Part shown: positions 9,546 through 19,265 of the stretch, in pieces
Position numbering within the stretch: the first letter of the stretch is position 1
Layout of the letters: the number at the start of each line of letters is the position of its first letter
Origin: Enterococcus sp. MMGLQ5-1
GTDB lineage: Bacteria > Bacillota > Bacilli > Lactobacillales > Streptococcaceae
Direction of reading: 5' to 3'
DNA length: 64,000 bases
NCBI RefSeq assembly: GCF_013155265.1
Contig: NZ_JABJXU010000003.1
Coordinates: forward strand, 62,001 to 126,000
Translations under genes and position numbers: made by a program
The notes under the pieces: model-generated
Database searches by the model: none
What the model saw: the letters and a program-made list of their open reading frames with translations, nothing else
What the model was told of the DNA's origin: nothing

Positions 9546-10643
9546 ATGAAAAAAAGAATTGTAATTGTTGGTGTTGGTCTGATTGGCGGGACAATCGCCA
9601 GAGGCTTTAAGCAAAATAACGATGTTCTGGTTATTGGCATTGGGCGAAGAATCGAAAATTTGCAAATTGCTAAAAGCTTAAACATTATTGATGCATTTTC
9701 AACTGACTTTTCAAGCGAAGCAACCAAGGCGGATTATATTATCTTTGCAACACCTGTCAAGCAGTCGCTAAAATACATGGCTGAGCTCGCTACCTTACCA
9801 ACGAAAGCTGGACTCGTGGTAAGTGATGCTGGAAGTACAAAGCAGGAAATTGTAATGGCAGCCAATCAGCTTTTTGCCAATCGGGATATCTATTTTATCG
9901 GTGGACATCCGATGGCAGGTAGTCATAAAACAGGTGCCATTGCCTCAAGAATTGATTTGTTTGAAAATGCATTTTACATTCTAACGCCTACTGAAAATGT
10001 GCCAGACGAGGTTGTGGAGACCTTTAAAGAAAGGTTATCAGGCTTAAAGGCACGTTTCATTCAATTAGATGCCAAGCAGCATGATGAAATTACAGCGATG
10101 GTTTCACATTTGCCTCATATCCTGGCTGCAAGTCTCGTTTTGCAAACCAAAGACTTTAGTGAAGCATTTCCATTAGCTAAAAGCATGGCAGCTGGTGGCT
10201 TTAGGGATATGACACGTATTGCATCAAGCGATGCACGAATGTGGACAGATATTTTAATGAGTAATCAAAGCATTATTTTATCACGACTGGATGAATGGCA
10301 AGTAGAGATGACCAAAGTTAAGCAAATGATTCAACGAAGTGAATTTGATGAATTAATGGCTTTTTTCAATGAAGCGAAGGCATTTCGCAAAACTATGGAT
10401 ATTCATCAAACAGGTGCAATTCCAGCATTTTATGATTTATTTGTTGATGTGCCAGATGAACCGGGTGTAATTCATAATGTTTTAGGCTTATTTGTACCCG
10501 ATGATTTATCAATCATTAATATTAAAATTATTGAAACTGAGGCGACAGGTGCACTTCAGCTTTCATTTAAGAATTACGAAGATTTATCCCGTGCTAAAGC
10601 GTTAATAGAGGCACAAACAGATTATGACTATTACGAAATGTAA
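9546..10643 (+). CDS. tyrA: prephenate dehydrogenase with C-terminal ACT domain
   Basis: The enzyme oxidises prephenate to 4-hydroxyphenylpyruvate for tyrosine synthesis. The N-terminal Rossmann motif is VGVGLIGGTIARGF (about 8-21), followed by GGHPMAGSHKTG (about 120) and SHLPHILAASL (about 188). A C-terminal ACT domain (about 298-365: VPDEPGVIHNVLGLF...) is the usual site of tyrosine feedback inhibition. ATG 9546 starts 1 base after the aroC stop, with ribosome-binding sequence in the aroC end. Length 365. Confidence 0.93.
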   Translation: MKKRIVIVGVGLIGGTIARGFKQNNDVLVIGIGRRIENLQIAKSLNIIDAFSTDFSSEATKADYIIFATPVKQSLKYMAELATLPTKAGLVVSDAGSTKQEIVMAANQLFANRDIYFIGGHPMAGSHKTGAIASRIDLFENAFYILTPTENVPDEVVETFKERLSGLKARFIQLDAKQHDEITAMVSHLPHILAASLVLQTKDFSEAFPLAKSMAAGGFRDMTRIASSDARMWTDILMSNQSIILSRLDEWQVEMTKVKQMIQRSEFDELMAFFNEAKAFRKTMDIHQTGAIPAFYDLFVDVPDEPGVIHNVLGLFVPDDLSIINIKIIETEATGALQLSFKNYEDLSRAKALIEAQTDYDYYEM

Positions 10644-10705
10644 ATAATTTAGTAAATTTGATAGACCAATTAAAATCTAGCTTTGAGGACAAGGCGCTCT
10701 ACTTT

Positions 10706-10737
10706 GCTAGGTCTTTCTTTATTTTGAAGGACTTAGC
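10706..10737 (+). other. 12-bp hairpin between tyrA and aroA
   Basis: GCTAGGTCTTTC and GAAGGACTTAGC pair with two G-U pairs around an 8-base loop, in the only sizeable gap (about 140 bases) inside the aro operon. There is no T tract. It may be an mRNA-processing or attenuating structure. Confidence 0.4.
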
Positions 10738-10748
10738 AGCTAGCTTGA

Positions 10749-12071
<1,323 letters not shown>

Positions 12072-12584
12072 ATGTCAGTCATTTTAATTGGATTTATGGG
12101 TGTTGGTAAATCAACAATTGCCAAAAAATTAAAACGCGAATTAAAATTACCAGCAGTTGATATGGATGATTTAATTGTTGAAAAAATAGGAATGCCGATT
12201 AGCGATTTTTTTGCAAACGAGGGCGAAGCAGCTTTTCGCGAATTGGAGACTGAATTACTAGAGGATATTTTAGATTCTGAACAAATTATCTCACCTGGTG
12301 GGGGTGTGATTATGCGAGCTCGAAATCAAGAGCTCTTAAAAGCACATCAAAAGGTTGTTTTTTTAGATGGTGATTTTGATGTGATTTATCGTAGAATTTC
12401 TGGAAAAAGAGCACATACACGACCACTTGTTCAGCAAAAAACGAAGGCTGAGCTGCGTGAGCTATTTGATTTTCGACGTGTCATTTATCAGGAATTAGCT
12501 GATTTGACGGTAATGACATCTGGTAAAACCTTAAAGACAATAACGGCTGAGATTACCACTTGGCTAGCGCAAGAAGCAAACTGA
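12072..12584 (+). CDS. aroK: shikimate kinase
   Basis: The 170-residue P-loop kinase phosphorylates shikimate with ATP. It has Walker A GFMGVGKST (about 7-15), the shikimate-binding DMDDLI (about 31-36), EAAFRELE (about 53-60) and SPGGGVI (about 74-80), plus the lid arginine region RAHTRPLV. The ATG abuts the aroA TAG with no gap, and GGAAAG inside aroA is the likely ribosome-binding site. Confidence 0.95.
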   Translation: MSVILIGFMGVGKSTIAKKLKRELKLPAVDMDDLIVEKIGMPISDFFANEGEAAFRELETELLEDILDSEQIISPGGGVIMRARNQELLKAHQKVVFLDGDFDVIYRRISGKRAHTRPLVQQKTKAELRELFDFRRVIYQELADLTVMTSGKTLKTITAEITTWLAQEAN

Positions 12585-12596
12585 GGAGACTGTAAA

Positions 12597-13433
12597 ATGA
12601 AAATCGGTTATTTAGGGCCAGTGGGTTCTTTTACCTATACAGCCAGTAAGAAGGCCTACCCAAATGAAACACTTGTGCCGATGCCTTCAATTTCCGACTG
12701 TATTCAGGCATATGAAGCAGGGACGGTTGATTTATCAATTATTCCAATTGAAAATAGTATTGAGGGTTCCGTCCATCAGTCAGTAGATTATTTATTTCAT
12801 GTCAGTAATCTTAAGGCTTGTCACGAAATCGTCCTACCAATTGCCCAGCAAATGATGGTTGTTGACGAAAAGCAGCCTATTGACAAAATATTTTCACATC
12901 CGCAAGCCTTGGCGCAAACAGAACAATTTAGAAAAAAAATGTTTCCGAAAATACCTGTAGAAATGATGGCTTCAACGGCTTATGCTGCTCAATTTGTCTC
13001 TGAGCATCCTGACAAACATTTTGCGGCAATTGCACCTAGTATTTCGGCAGAAAAATATGGCTTGAAAATCATTCATCAGGACATTCAGGATATTGCATTA
13101 AATAATACTCGTTTCTGGGTGCTCGGAGCGGATCAACAGCCCTTACCGCTTGACAAAACTGGCTTAAAGGCCTCTTTAGCTATTGTTCTACCGAATAATT
13201 TAGCAGGTGCACTACACAAAGCATTATCAGTTTTCTCATGGCGAGGCATTGATTTGACAAAGATTGAATCTCGACCATTAAAAACTGTTTTAGGTGAATA
13301 TTTCTTTTTAATTGATATGTTTGTTAGTCACGAGCAATTAATTATAAATGCGATTGAAGAGCTTGAACTAATTGGTATTGCAGTTAAATTTTTTGGGATT
13401 TTTGACGTTTATGAAATAAATAAAGAAATCTAA
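12597..13433 (+). CDS. pheA: prephenate dehydratase
   Basis: The enzyme forms phenylpyruvate for phenylalanine synthesis. Its 278 residues hold YLGPVGSFTYTA (start), PIENSIEGSVHQ (about 56-67), the catalytic TRFWVLG (about 176-182) and a C-terminal ACT domain with the ESRP-type motif (IESRPLKT, about 222-229), the usual Phe feedback site. There is no chorismate mutase domain. GAGGAG lies upstream of ATG 12597. It is the last gene of the aromatic run. No clear terminator follows, so some read-through into the LCP gene is possible. Confidence 0.95.
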   Translation: MKIGYLGPVGSFTYTASKKAYPNETLVPMPSISDCIQAYEAGTVDLSIIPIENSIEGSVHQSVDYLFHVSNLKACHEIVLPIAQQMMVVDEKQPIDKIFSHPQALAQTEQFRKKMFPKIPVEMMASTAYAAQFVSEHPDKHFAAIAPSISAEKYGLKIIHQDIQDIALNNTRFWVLGADQQPLPLDKTGLKASLAIVLPNNLAGALHKALSVFSWRGIDLTKIESRPLKTVLGEYFFLIDMFVSHEQLIINAIEELELIGIAVKFFGIFDVYEINKEI

Positions 13434-13560
13434 ATATTTTTGCATTTAAATAGTTGTTCATGTTATCCTATTAGGGTTGATACTTTAACACTTTTTCTGC
13501 TGTGAAAGGGCACAGAATATTATTCAAAAACAATCTGAAAAAATGATTTTTTTGAAAATA

Positions 13561-13586
13561 GAAAATAATTTAAGCTAATTATTTTC
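13561..13586. repeat. perfect 10-bp inverted repeat upstream of the LCP gene
   Basis: GAAAATAATT and AATTATTTTC flank TAAGCT, ending just before GGGAG and the LCP start at 13609. A candidate promoter lies upstream (TTGCAT, 18 bases, TATCCT near 13441-13470). The repeat could be an operator or a 5' UTR hairpin that masks the ribosome-binding site. Confidence 0.4.
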
Positions 13587-13608
13587 AAAGATGGGAGTTT
13601 ATAGTTAA

Positions 13609-14799
13609 ATGAGTAGAGTTGATAAATATAAAAATTATCGTGATAATATTGAAAAACGAATCGATGATCGACAATCAATTAATCAGGATTCGGAATATGA
13701 TACTTCAGATATGGGTAATCGTTATGAGGATAAAGAGTATTACCAAGAAAAAATTCCCAATTCACGACCAGCTAAAAAAATTAAGAAAAAGAAGCCTCGA
13801 AAAAAACGCAGATGGTGGAAGATTTTATTATTATTAGTTTTGATTTTAATCGGCATTTTTGTTTATTTATTTTTAAAGGGTAAAGATAAGGCTGAAAATG
13901 ATATTGAATTTAAGAAAGCTGATGTGGAAACTTTCAATGGCACTAAATCAAGCAATGGTGCAACCAATATTTTAATTTTGGGAACTGATCAGCGCGATGG
14001 GCAAAGCAACGGTGAAACCCGAAGTGACACGATTATGGTGATGCAAATCAATGGTCCAGATAAGAAGGTTAAGCTAATCTCCTTCATGCGTGATACGCTT
14101 GTACATATTCCCGGTGTAGGAACTGAGGGCTATACTGATAGCAAAATTAACTCAGCCTATACAATTGGTGAGCAAAATGATAACCAAGGTGCTGAATTGT
14201 TACGTCAAACAATTGATGATAATTTCGGGATTGATATGCAGTATTACGCTTTAATTAATTTTTCTTCATTTGAAAAAGTAATTAATACACTATTTCCTGA
14301 TGGTGTTAGTATTGATGCCAAATTTTCAACGATTGATGGACAAGCGGTTAATGAGGTCTCCGTCCCAGATGACTTAAACGCCAATGCCGATGGTTCGGTA
14401 CCAGAGCAGACAATCAAGGTCGGCAAGCAAAAAATGGACGGTCGGACATTACTAAACTATGCTCGTTTCCGTAAAGATGATGAAGGCGATTATGGTCGTG
14501 TTCAACGTCAGCAGCAGGTCTTAACAGCAATTATCGATCAAGTCAAGAATCCTGCCACCTTATTTACTGGTTCAGAGGCGCTTGGTACAATTTATGGTTA
14601 TACATCAACTAATATTGATACTTCGTTTATTTTATCCAATGGTCTGGGTATCTTAAATCAGGCTAGAAAAGGAATTGAACGAATGACTGTCCCTGAAAAT
14701 GGTGATTGGACAGATGGTTACGATATGTATTATGGGCTTGGCTTGGAAATTGACTATGATAAGTATATCGCCAAAATTAATGACTTTTTAGATCAATAA
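13609..14799 (+). CDS. LytR-CpsA-Psr (LCP) family cell-wall ligase
   Basis: The 396-residue protein has a long charged cytoplasmic N-terminus (1-68, many Lys/Arg/Asp), one transmembrane helix (about 70-90) and an extracellular LCP domain. That domain shows ILGTDQRDG, the ETRSDTIMVMQI block, SFMRDTLVHIPG and, further on, DGRTLLNYARFRKDDEGDYGRVQRQQ. LCP enzymes attach teichoic acids or capsule polymers to peptidoglycan. GGGAG precedes the ATG. It follows pheA as in many streptococci and enterococci, where it is named psr or lytR. It is followed by a strong terminator. Confidence 0.88.
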   Translation: MSRVDKYKNYRDNIEKRIDDRQSINQDSEYDTSDMGNRYEDKEYYQEKIPNSRPAKKIKKKKPRKKRRWWKILLLLVLILIGIFVYLFLKGKDKAENDIEFKKADVETFNGTKSSNGATNILILGTDQRDGQSNGETRSDTIMVMQINGPDKKVKLISFMRDTLVHIPGVGTEGYTDSKINSAYTIGEQNDNQGAELLRQTIDDNFGIDMQYYALINFSSFEKVINTLFPDGVSIDAKFSTIDGQAVNEVSVPDDLNANADGSVPEQTIKVGKQKMDGRTLLNYARFRKDDEGDYGRVQRQQQVLTAIIDQVKNPATLFTGSEALGTIYGYTSTNIDTSFILSNGLGILNQARKGIERMTVPENGDWTDGYDMYYGLGLEIDYDKYIAKINDFLDQ

Positions 14800-14884
14800 T
14801 TTAATCCCAAAATGCTTAGTGTCAAATCAGACTGATTTGTCTAAAAAGATTGAGATGGATATTTGATATCCATCTTCTAAACTG

Positions 14885-14926
14885 AACCCCTTAGGTTAGA
14901 GCCAAATCTAACTTAAGGGGTTTTTT
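14885..14926 (+). terminator. strong terminator after the LCP gene
   Basis: AACCCCTTAGGTTAGA and TCTAACTTAAGGGG form a 14-bp stem with one wobble region around GCCAAA, followed by TTTTTT. The next gene (rlmD) needs its own promoter. Confidence 0.92.
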
Positions 14927-14970
14927 AGTTTTAGCATAATGGCTTGTGCTTTAGGGCGTAGGCTATCGAC

Positions 14971-15153
14971 GAATTGCCCGAGGTTTCTGAGAAAGCTTAG
15001 CTTATTTGCAAATATTGGTGAGTTTTCGTTCGGAATGCCCGATGTTTCCGAGAAAGATTGGACTATCTGTTAATATCAGTGCGATTTTTGACATAATTTC
15101 CGAGGTTTCTGAGAAAGCTTGGCATTGCTATTTTTAACTAAAATAGCCAAATT
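14971..15153. repeat. three tandem copies of a 61-bp repeat
   Basis: The block GAGGTTTCTGAGAAAGCTT occurs at 14980-14998, again with changes (GATGTTTCCGAGAAAGATT) at 15041-15059, and nearly unchanged at 15102-15120. The spacing is 61 bases both times, and the flanks also align loosely. Each copy centres on the symmetric TTTCNGAGAAA. The array fills the gap between the LCP terminator and rlmD. It holds no ORF. It may be a phased protein-binding array, since 61 bp is about six helical turns. Confidence 0.7.
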
Positions 15154-15218
15154 GATTGCTTTTAGGTTACAATAGAATAGCTGAGATAATTAAAGTTAGT
15201 TTGATACTGGAGTGTAGA

Positions 15219-16580
15219 ATGATACCAAAAAAGAATGAAAAATTAGAATTAGAAATTATTGATTTAACGCATGAGGGCTTAGGTGTTGCTAAGGTTGAAC
15301 GTTATCCTTTGTTTATTGAAAATGCCCTGCCAGGTGAAAAGGTTGAGGCGTTAGTTATGAAAGTTGGAAAAAAATATGGCTTTGCCAAGGTATTGAATTG
15401 GTTAGAGCGTTCCAGTGATCGTAATGAAGCGATTCAAGGTGAATTATTAAGAACGGGGATTGCTGACTTAGGACATCTTAAATATGAAAAACAATTGGCA
15501 TTCAAGCGTAAGCAAATTCAAGATTTATTGAAGAAAAATAGTCATTTAACAGAGGTTAAGGTTGCTGAGGTAATTGGGATGCCGAATCCTATCGGTTATC
15601 GTAATAAGGCTCAAATTCCTGTGCGTAGGGTTAATGGGCAATTGGAAACCGGCTTTTATCGCAAGCATTCGCATGATTTGGTACCAATCGAAGATTTCTT
15701 AATTCAAGATCCAATCATTGATCAAATTGTGTTAAAATGCCGTGATTTATTTCGTAAATACGGCTTAAATGCTTATGATGAGGCTGAAAAAACTGGACTA
15801 ATTAAAAATGTCATTGTGCGTCGCGGTTTTTATTCACATGAAGTGATGGTTGTTATTGTGACAACCAAGCCAAAGATTTTCAGAATTGAGCAATTGATTG
15901 AGGAATTAGTTGTAGCGTTTCCTGAAATTAAAAGTATTTTGCAAAATATTCATCCGGATAATAGTAATAATATTTTGAGTGATAATTTTAAGCTCCTATT
16001 TGGTCAAGAATATATTACTGATAAACTGTTAGGTAATCAGTATTATATCAGTGCTCCTTCCTTCTATCAGATTAATACTGAAATGGCTGAGGTACTTTAT
16101 CAAGAAGCCTTTAAATTAGCTGATTTATCAAAAGATGATATTGTCATTGATGCTTATTGTGGAATTGGGACAATCGGCTTAAGTATCGCCAAACAAGTCC
16201 ACAGCGTTTTTGGAGTAGAGGCAGTTGCTGAAGCAATTGATGATGCAAAAATTAATGCCAAATTAAACGGTATTGAAAATGTCAGCTATCGTGTCGGGCG
16301 TGCTGAAAAAATTATGTCGGAGTGGACAAGTGAAGGTGTGAAGCCATCAGTCATTATTGTTGATCCACCACGTAAAGGCTTGGCAGAAGAGTTTATTCAA
16401 TCGGCTTGTGAAGCTAAACCTGATAAAATTGTTTATATTTCATGTAACCCGGCAACCTTTACCAGAGATATCGCACGATTTACTGAAAAAGGCTTTTATT
16501 TACAGGAAGTAACACCAGTTGATTTGTTTCCACAGACACATCATGTTGAGACAGTGGCATTGATGACGAGGAAAAAGTAG
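15219..16580 (+). CDS. rlmD: 23S rRNA (uracil-1939-C5)-methyltransferase RlmD/RumA
   Basis: The SAM-dependent enzyme forms m5U in 23S rRNA. An N-terminal TRAM domain (about 2-60, IDLTHEGLGVAKVE) precedes the methyltransferase domain with DAYCGIGTIGLSIA (about 310), VDPPRKGL and the catalytic SCNPATFTRD (Cys nucleophile). The C-terminus is HHVETVALMTRKK. A TTG at 15156 would add 21 non-family residues. ATG 15219 has GGAGTG before it, giving 453 residues. This gene is a known insertion target of Phi-m46.1/Phi-SsUD.1-type prophages and some ICEs. The foreign DNA here begins directly after it, and its 3' end is intact. Confidence 0.92.
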   Translation: MIPKKNEKLELEIIDLTHEGLGVAKVERYPLFIENALPGEKVEALVMKVGKKYGFAKVLNWLERSSDRNEAIQGELLRTGIADLGHLKYEKQLAFKRKQIQDLLKKNSHLTEVKVAEVIGMPNPIGYRNKAQIPVRRVNGQLETGFYRKHSHDLVPIEDFLIQDPIIDQIVLKCRDLFRKYGLNAYDEAEKTGLIKNVIVRRGFYSHEVMVVIVTTKPKIFRIEQLIEELVVAFPEIKSILQNIHPDNSNNILSDNFKLLFGQEYITDKLLGNQYYISAPSFYQINTEMAEVLYQEAFKLADLSKDDIVIDAYCGIGTIGLSIAKQVHSVFGVEAVAEAIDDAKINAKLNGIENVSYRVGRAEKIMSEWTSEGVKPSVIIVDPPRKGLAEEFIQSACEAKPDKIVYISCNPATFTRDIARFTEKGFYLQEVTPVDLFPQTHHVETVALMTRKK

Positions 16581-16612
16581 GAAAAGCCATATATCAAGGG
16601 ATTTGTGTAATT

Positions 16613-16649
16613 GAGAGATTTCAGATTTTGGTCTGGAGTCTCTTTTTTT
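16613..16649 (+). terminator. probable terminator after rlmD
   Basis: GAGAGATTTCAGA pairs imperfectly with TCTGGAGTCTC and is followed by TTTTTTT. Confidence 0.6.
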
Positions 16650-16810
16650 GTGTTTGGGGGAATATATCGAGGTGGAAGTTTTAGGGGAGGGTTGACACTA
16701 CAAGATTACTTTTTGGTGGGTGTCACTACAAAAAAGATAACACAAACACATCAGAACCAGTACCTGTTGCGGGAGATATTTGCACCACCAGATTGATACA
16801 ATGAGATTAA

Positions 16811-16867
16811 GGGCGTAAAGCCCGATATAACGGTATTTGTGGGACTAGCTTAGGCTGGGCTTTTTTG
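16811..16867 (+). terminator. weak terminator-like structure
   Basis: AAGCCC (about 16818-16823) can pair with GGGCTT before TTTTTT, across a long loop. A short GGGC-GTAAA-GCCC hairpin overlaps its left arm, so the two structures are alternatives. Confidence 0.3.
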
Positions 16868-16910
16868 TTTTGGAGAGGATTTTATTCGGAATTAGCAGAA
16901 ATCGCCTTTG

Positions 16911-16966
16911 AAAAATTACCCCCGGGGGTAGAAAATTTTACCCCCTACTCTGAGATTTTACCCCCC
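16911..16966. repeat. TTTTACCCCC iteron-like cluster with a 14-bp palindrome
   Basis: TACCCCCGGGGGTA (16917-16930) is a perfect palindrome. It is followed by two more TTTTACCCCC copies (16937-16945 and 16957-16966). GGGGGTA can also pair with the next TACCCCC, so two exclusive hairpins are possible. GC blocks like this are out of place in the AT-rich host. Similar motifs occur near replication genes of Gram-positive mobile elements (recollection, not checked). Confidence 0.5.
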
Positions 16967-17108
16967 TTTTTTATTGAATTGGTGAGGGAACAACTTTTAA
17001 CAATGAATGAATAATTTGTGAAAACAGATGAAAATGTATGGCGTTTTTGAGAATATAATCTCTACTATTTTATTTTAGTGCCGTATTGGCATATGAAAAG
17101 GAGGATAT

Positions 17109-19142
17109 ATGCAATTATCAAAAAGCAGACTACTTGGGGTAGTACTAGTAACATTTATTTTATTTACATCATTTTTTGCACTGGGGGAGATTAAAGCATT
17201 TGCAGCAGCTGTAGGTGACACGTTCACAGTTCAAGGAGATTCTCAGGAATTGGTGTATGAAATCACATCTGCTGATACAGTTGACGTTATCAAGTCGAAT
17301 AAACCTGATTTATCAGGTGTATTTACGCTTGGTGCAACAGTTGAAAATGAAGGGGTAACATATAAAATTACTAAAATAGGTTACGGCGCTTTTAAAGCAA
17401 CGCATCTAACTAAAATTGACTTATCAAAAGCATCAAATTTAACTCGGATTGGAGAGTATTCTTTTGGAACTGTAACTGGAGCGACGGAAGCGATGGGATA
17501 TGATACCGTAATTCTTCCTGAAGGTGTAACGTATATCGCAAATGGAGCTTTTAGTGGTAATGCCGTTGGATCCTCATTGACTACAATAAATATTCCAAGT
17601 ACGGTAGAAACAGTTGGAGCCTATGCATTTGCATTAAACCCAAGCCTAAAGACTTTAGACTTCAGAAATTGTGACAATCTCAAAATTATGGGTCCTTGTA
17701 TTTTTTGGGAAACGCCACTTGATACTCTATATTTGCCCGCAAATTTAGAGGCGATAGAGTGTGGAAGCTCAAACAATACATGGTTTACTAGCTTTCCGGA
17801 GGGAAAAACACCTGCGGAATCTTACCATACTAATATTTATTCAACTTTACAGTATAGCGATTCCTACTCTTTACCTCTGTGGGCAAAGAATATGATATTG
17901 AATGCAAATATAAATGTTACTATTCATAGCTTACCGAGTTTGATGTTTTTGGAGAGACCAACTCAGCCAAATATTTCTTTTGCTCGTCCATTGGGCAAGT
18001 TTTCGTGGCAACAACAGTCATTGAGAATATACAACAAACAGTATAAACATGAGTATATCATGTCTGGGAATATTTGGTATGAAACTAATTATTCTATCTA
18101 TTTAGATGATGTAAAAGTCAAAGATACTCAAGAGAATACTTGGGGAGGCAGTGCAGCTCCAATTGTTACTTTTGAAAACTTAGATGAGGGGATACATACA
18201 GTTAAGATAGTCAACGCAGTTGGTATGAAGGTAGTAGAAACTTTTAAAGTTGATTTCTCATCAATAGAATTTGACAGTGATGGTGGGAGTGCTGTTGGTT
18301 CAATTGTGTTCAAGCCTTTAACGTATGATGAATATAAAGATGGATGTTCAAATAAACTCGATAAATCACAAAAGCCAACTGATCCAACAAAGAAAGGTTA
18401 TACTTTCAAGGGATGGTACAAAGATAGTGATGCAAATGAATATGATTTTGAGGCTTATCGCCTTTCTGATGGTGATATAACCCTCAAAGCAAAATGGGAC
18501 GCAAATACATATAAAGTTACATTTGTAGACTGGGAAAATAAAGAAATTGCATCTTCGACTGTTGAATATGAAAAATCTGCAACTGCACCGGCACCACCAG
18601 CAAGGGATGGATACACATTTAAAGGATGGGATAAAGATTTTTCAAAAGTTACTGAAGATATGACGATAACAGCTTTATATGAGAAAAATAAATCTGAGTC
18701 AGGTAATGTTGAACCAAGTGACCCATCAAACAACCAACCTAGTAATCCCGGAAATGTAGAACCGAGTAACCCAATAAATGACAAACCAAACAATCCCAGT
18801 AATAAACCAAGCGGTTCAGAGAACAATAGTGTTAATGATGGAAACAAACCTTCGGTCGTAGAGTCGAGTGATGGAAACAGAAATTCTAGTGAAGCTGGTA
18901 AATCAAAAGTTAGCGTTGCTAAAGATAAGAGTACATCCTCAACTACAACTAGTAAATCAAATGTTGGCAGCACTAAGGTAAAGAAAACGTTTGTTACCAC
19001 AACTGAAAATAATTCACCAACGGAAAGTACAACAGCAGCAAAAACAGGAGATGCTACACTATTAGTCCCATTGGCTGTTGTATGTTTATTATCATTAGGC
19101 ATGATGGTTGCTGTGATGATTAAGAAGAAACGTGTTAAATAA
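17109..19142 (+). CDS. surface protein: BspA-type LRR, two InlB B-repeats, non-canonical sorting signal
   Basis: This is a 677-residue exported protein. A signal peptide (about 1-32, hydrophobic core LLGVVLVTFILFTSFFA) leads to BspA/LRR_5-type leucine-rich repeats (about 75-260: ITKIGYGAFKATHLTKIDLS, VTYIANGAF). After an unassigned section come two InlB/Flg_new beta-grasp repeats (about 380-465 and 466-525, each with YTFKGW). A Ser/Asn/Pro/Lys-rich wall-spanning stretch runs from about 525 to 640. The C-terminus is AAKTGD, a hydrophobic helix and KKKRVK, a sorting-signal layout in which LPXTG is replaced by AAKTG. GGAGG precedes the ATG. It is probably an adhesin carried as element cargo, and attachment by a host sortase is uncertain. 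Confidence 0.82.
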   Translation: MQLSKSRLLGVVLVTFILFTSFFALGEIKAFAAAVGDTFTVQGDSQELVYEITSADTVDVIKSNKPDLSGVFTLGATVENEGVTYKITKIGYGAFKATHLTKIDLSKASNLTRIGEYSFGTVTGATEAMGYDTVILPEGVTYIANGAFSGNAVGSSLTTINIPSTVETVGAYAFALNPSLKTLDFRNCDNLKIMGPCIFWETPLDTLYLPANLEAIECGSSNNTWFTSFPEGKTPAESYHTNIYSTLQYSDSYSLPLWAKNMILNANINVTIHSLPSLMFLERPTQPNISFARPLGKFSWQQQSLRIYNKQYKHEYIMSGNIWYETNYSIYLDDVKVKDTQENTWGGSAAPIVTFENLDEGIHTVKIVNAVGMKVVETFKVDFSSIEFDSDGGSAVGSIVFKPLTYDEYKDGCSNKLDKSQKPTDPTKKGYTFKGWYKDSDANEYDFEAYRLSDGDITLKAKWDANTYKVTFVDWENKEIASSTVEYEKSATAPAPPARDGYTFKGWDKDFSKVTEDMTITALYEKNKSESGNVEPSDPSNNQPSNPGNVEPSNPINDKPNNPSNKPSGSENNSVNDGNKPSVVESSDGNRNSSEAGKSKVSVAKDKSTSSTTTSKSNVGSTKVKKTFVTTTENNSPTESTTAAKTGDATLLVPLAVVCLLSLGMMVAVMIKKKRVK

Positions 19143-19191
19143 AAGTATTTCGATTTACTACGTTGCCGGAAAAAAATGAATACCTATTGCT

Positions 19192-19225
19192 AAATGCTCT
19201 GAGCTCATCCTCGGAGCATTTTTTA
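19192..19225 (+). terminator. terminator after the surface protein gene
   Basis: AAATGCTCTGAG and CCTCGGAGCATTT pair around a short loop, followed by TTTT. Confidence 0.85.
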
Positions 19226-19265
19226 GGTTTGAACAATTCTTAAAGAAGAAAGTAAGGTTACTAAA

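Larger units (their letters stand above)
16581..17108. other. junction region after rlmD (probable left end of the inserted element)
   Basis: This 528-base gap holds no convincing gene. It contains a terminator-like hairpin for rlmD (16613-16649), a direct or inverted pair TGACACTACAAGAT / TGTCACTACAAAAA near 16694-16733, and a GGGC...GCCC hairpin with a downstream GGGCTTTTTT (16811-16867). A cluster of TTTTACCCCC motifs (16911-16966) follows, then a -10 TATAAT (17054-17059) before the surface protein gene. If the element inserted at the end of rlmD, attL lies at about 16530-16580. This is inferred because the right end is not visible. Confidence 0.45.

Noticed and set aside
14971-15153. CRISPR array
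   Set aside because: Only three 61-bp units with imperfect copies throughout. No short identical repeats with unique spacers and no cas genes.
16611-16796. 61-residue frame MRDFRFWSGVSFF... after rlmD
   Set aside because: It starts inside the rlmD terminator, has no ribosome-binding site and no recognisable composition. Treated as chance.
18455-19102. 215-residue minus-strand frame opposite the surface protein
   Set aside because: It is a shadow caused by the low-complexity Ser/Asn/Pro codons of the plus-strand gene. It has no ribosome-binding site and lies under a clearly coding region.
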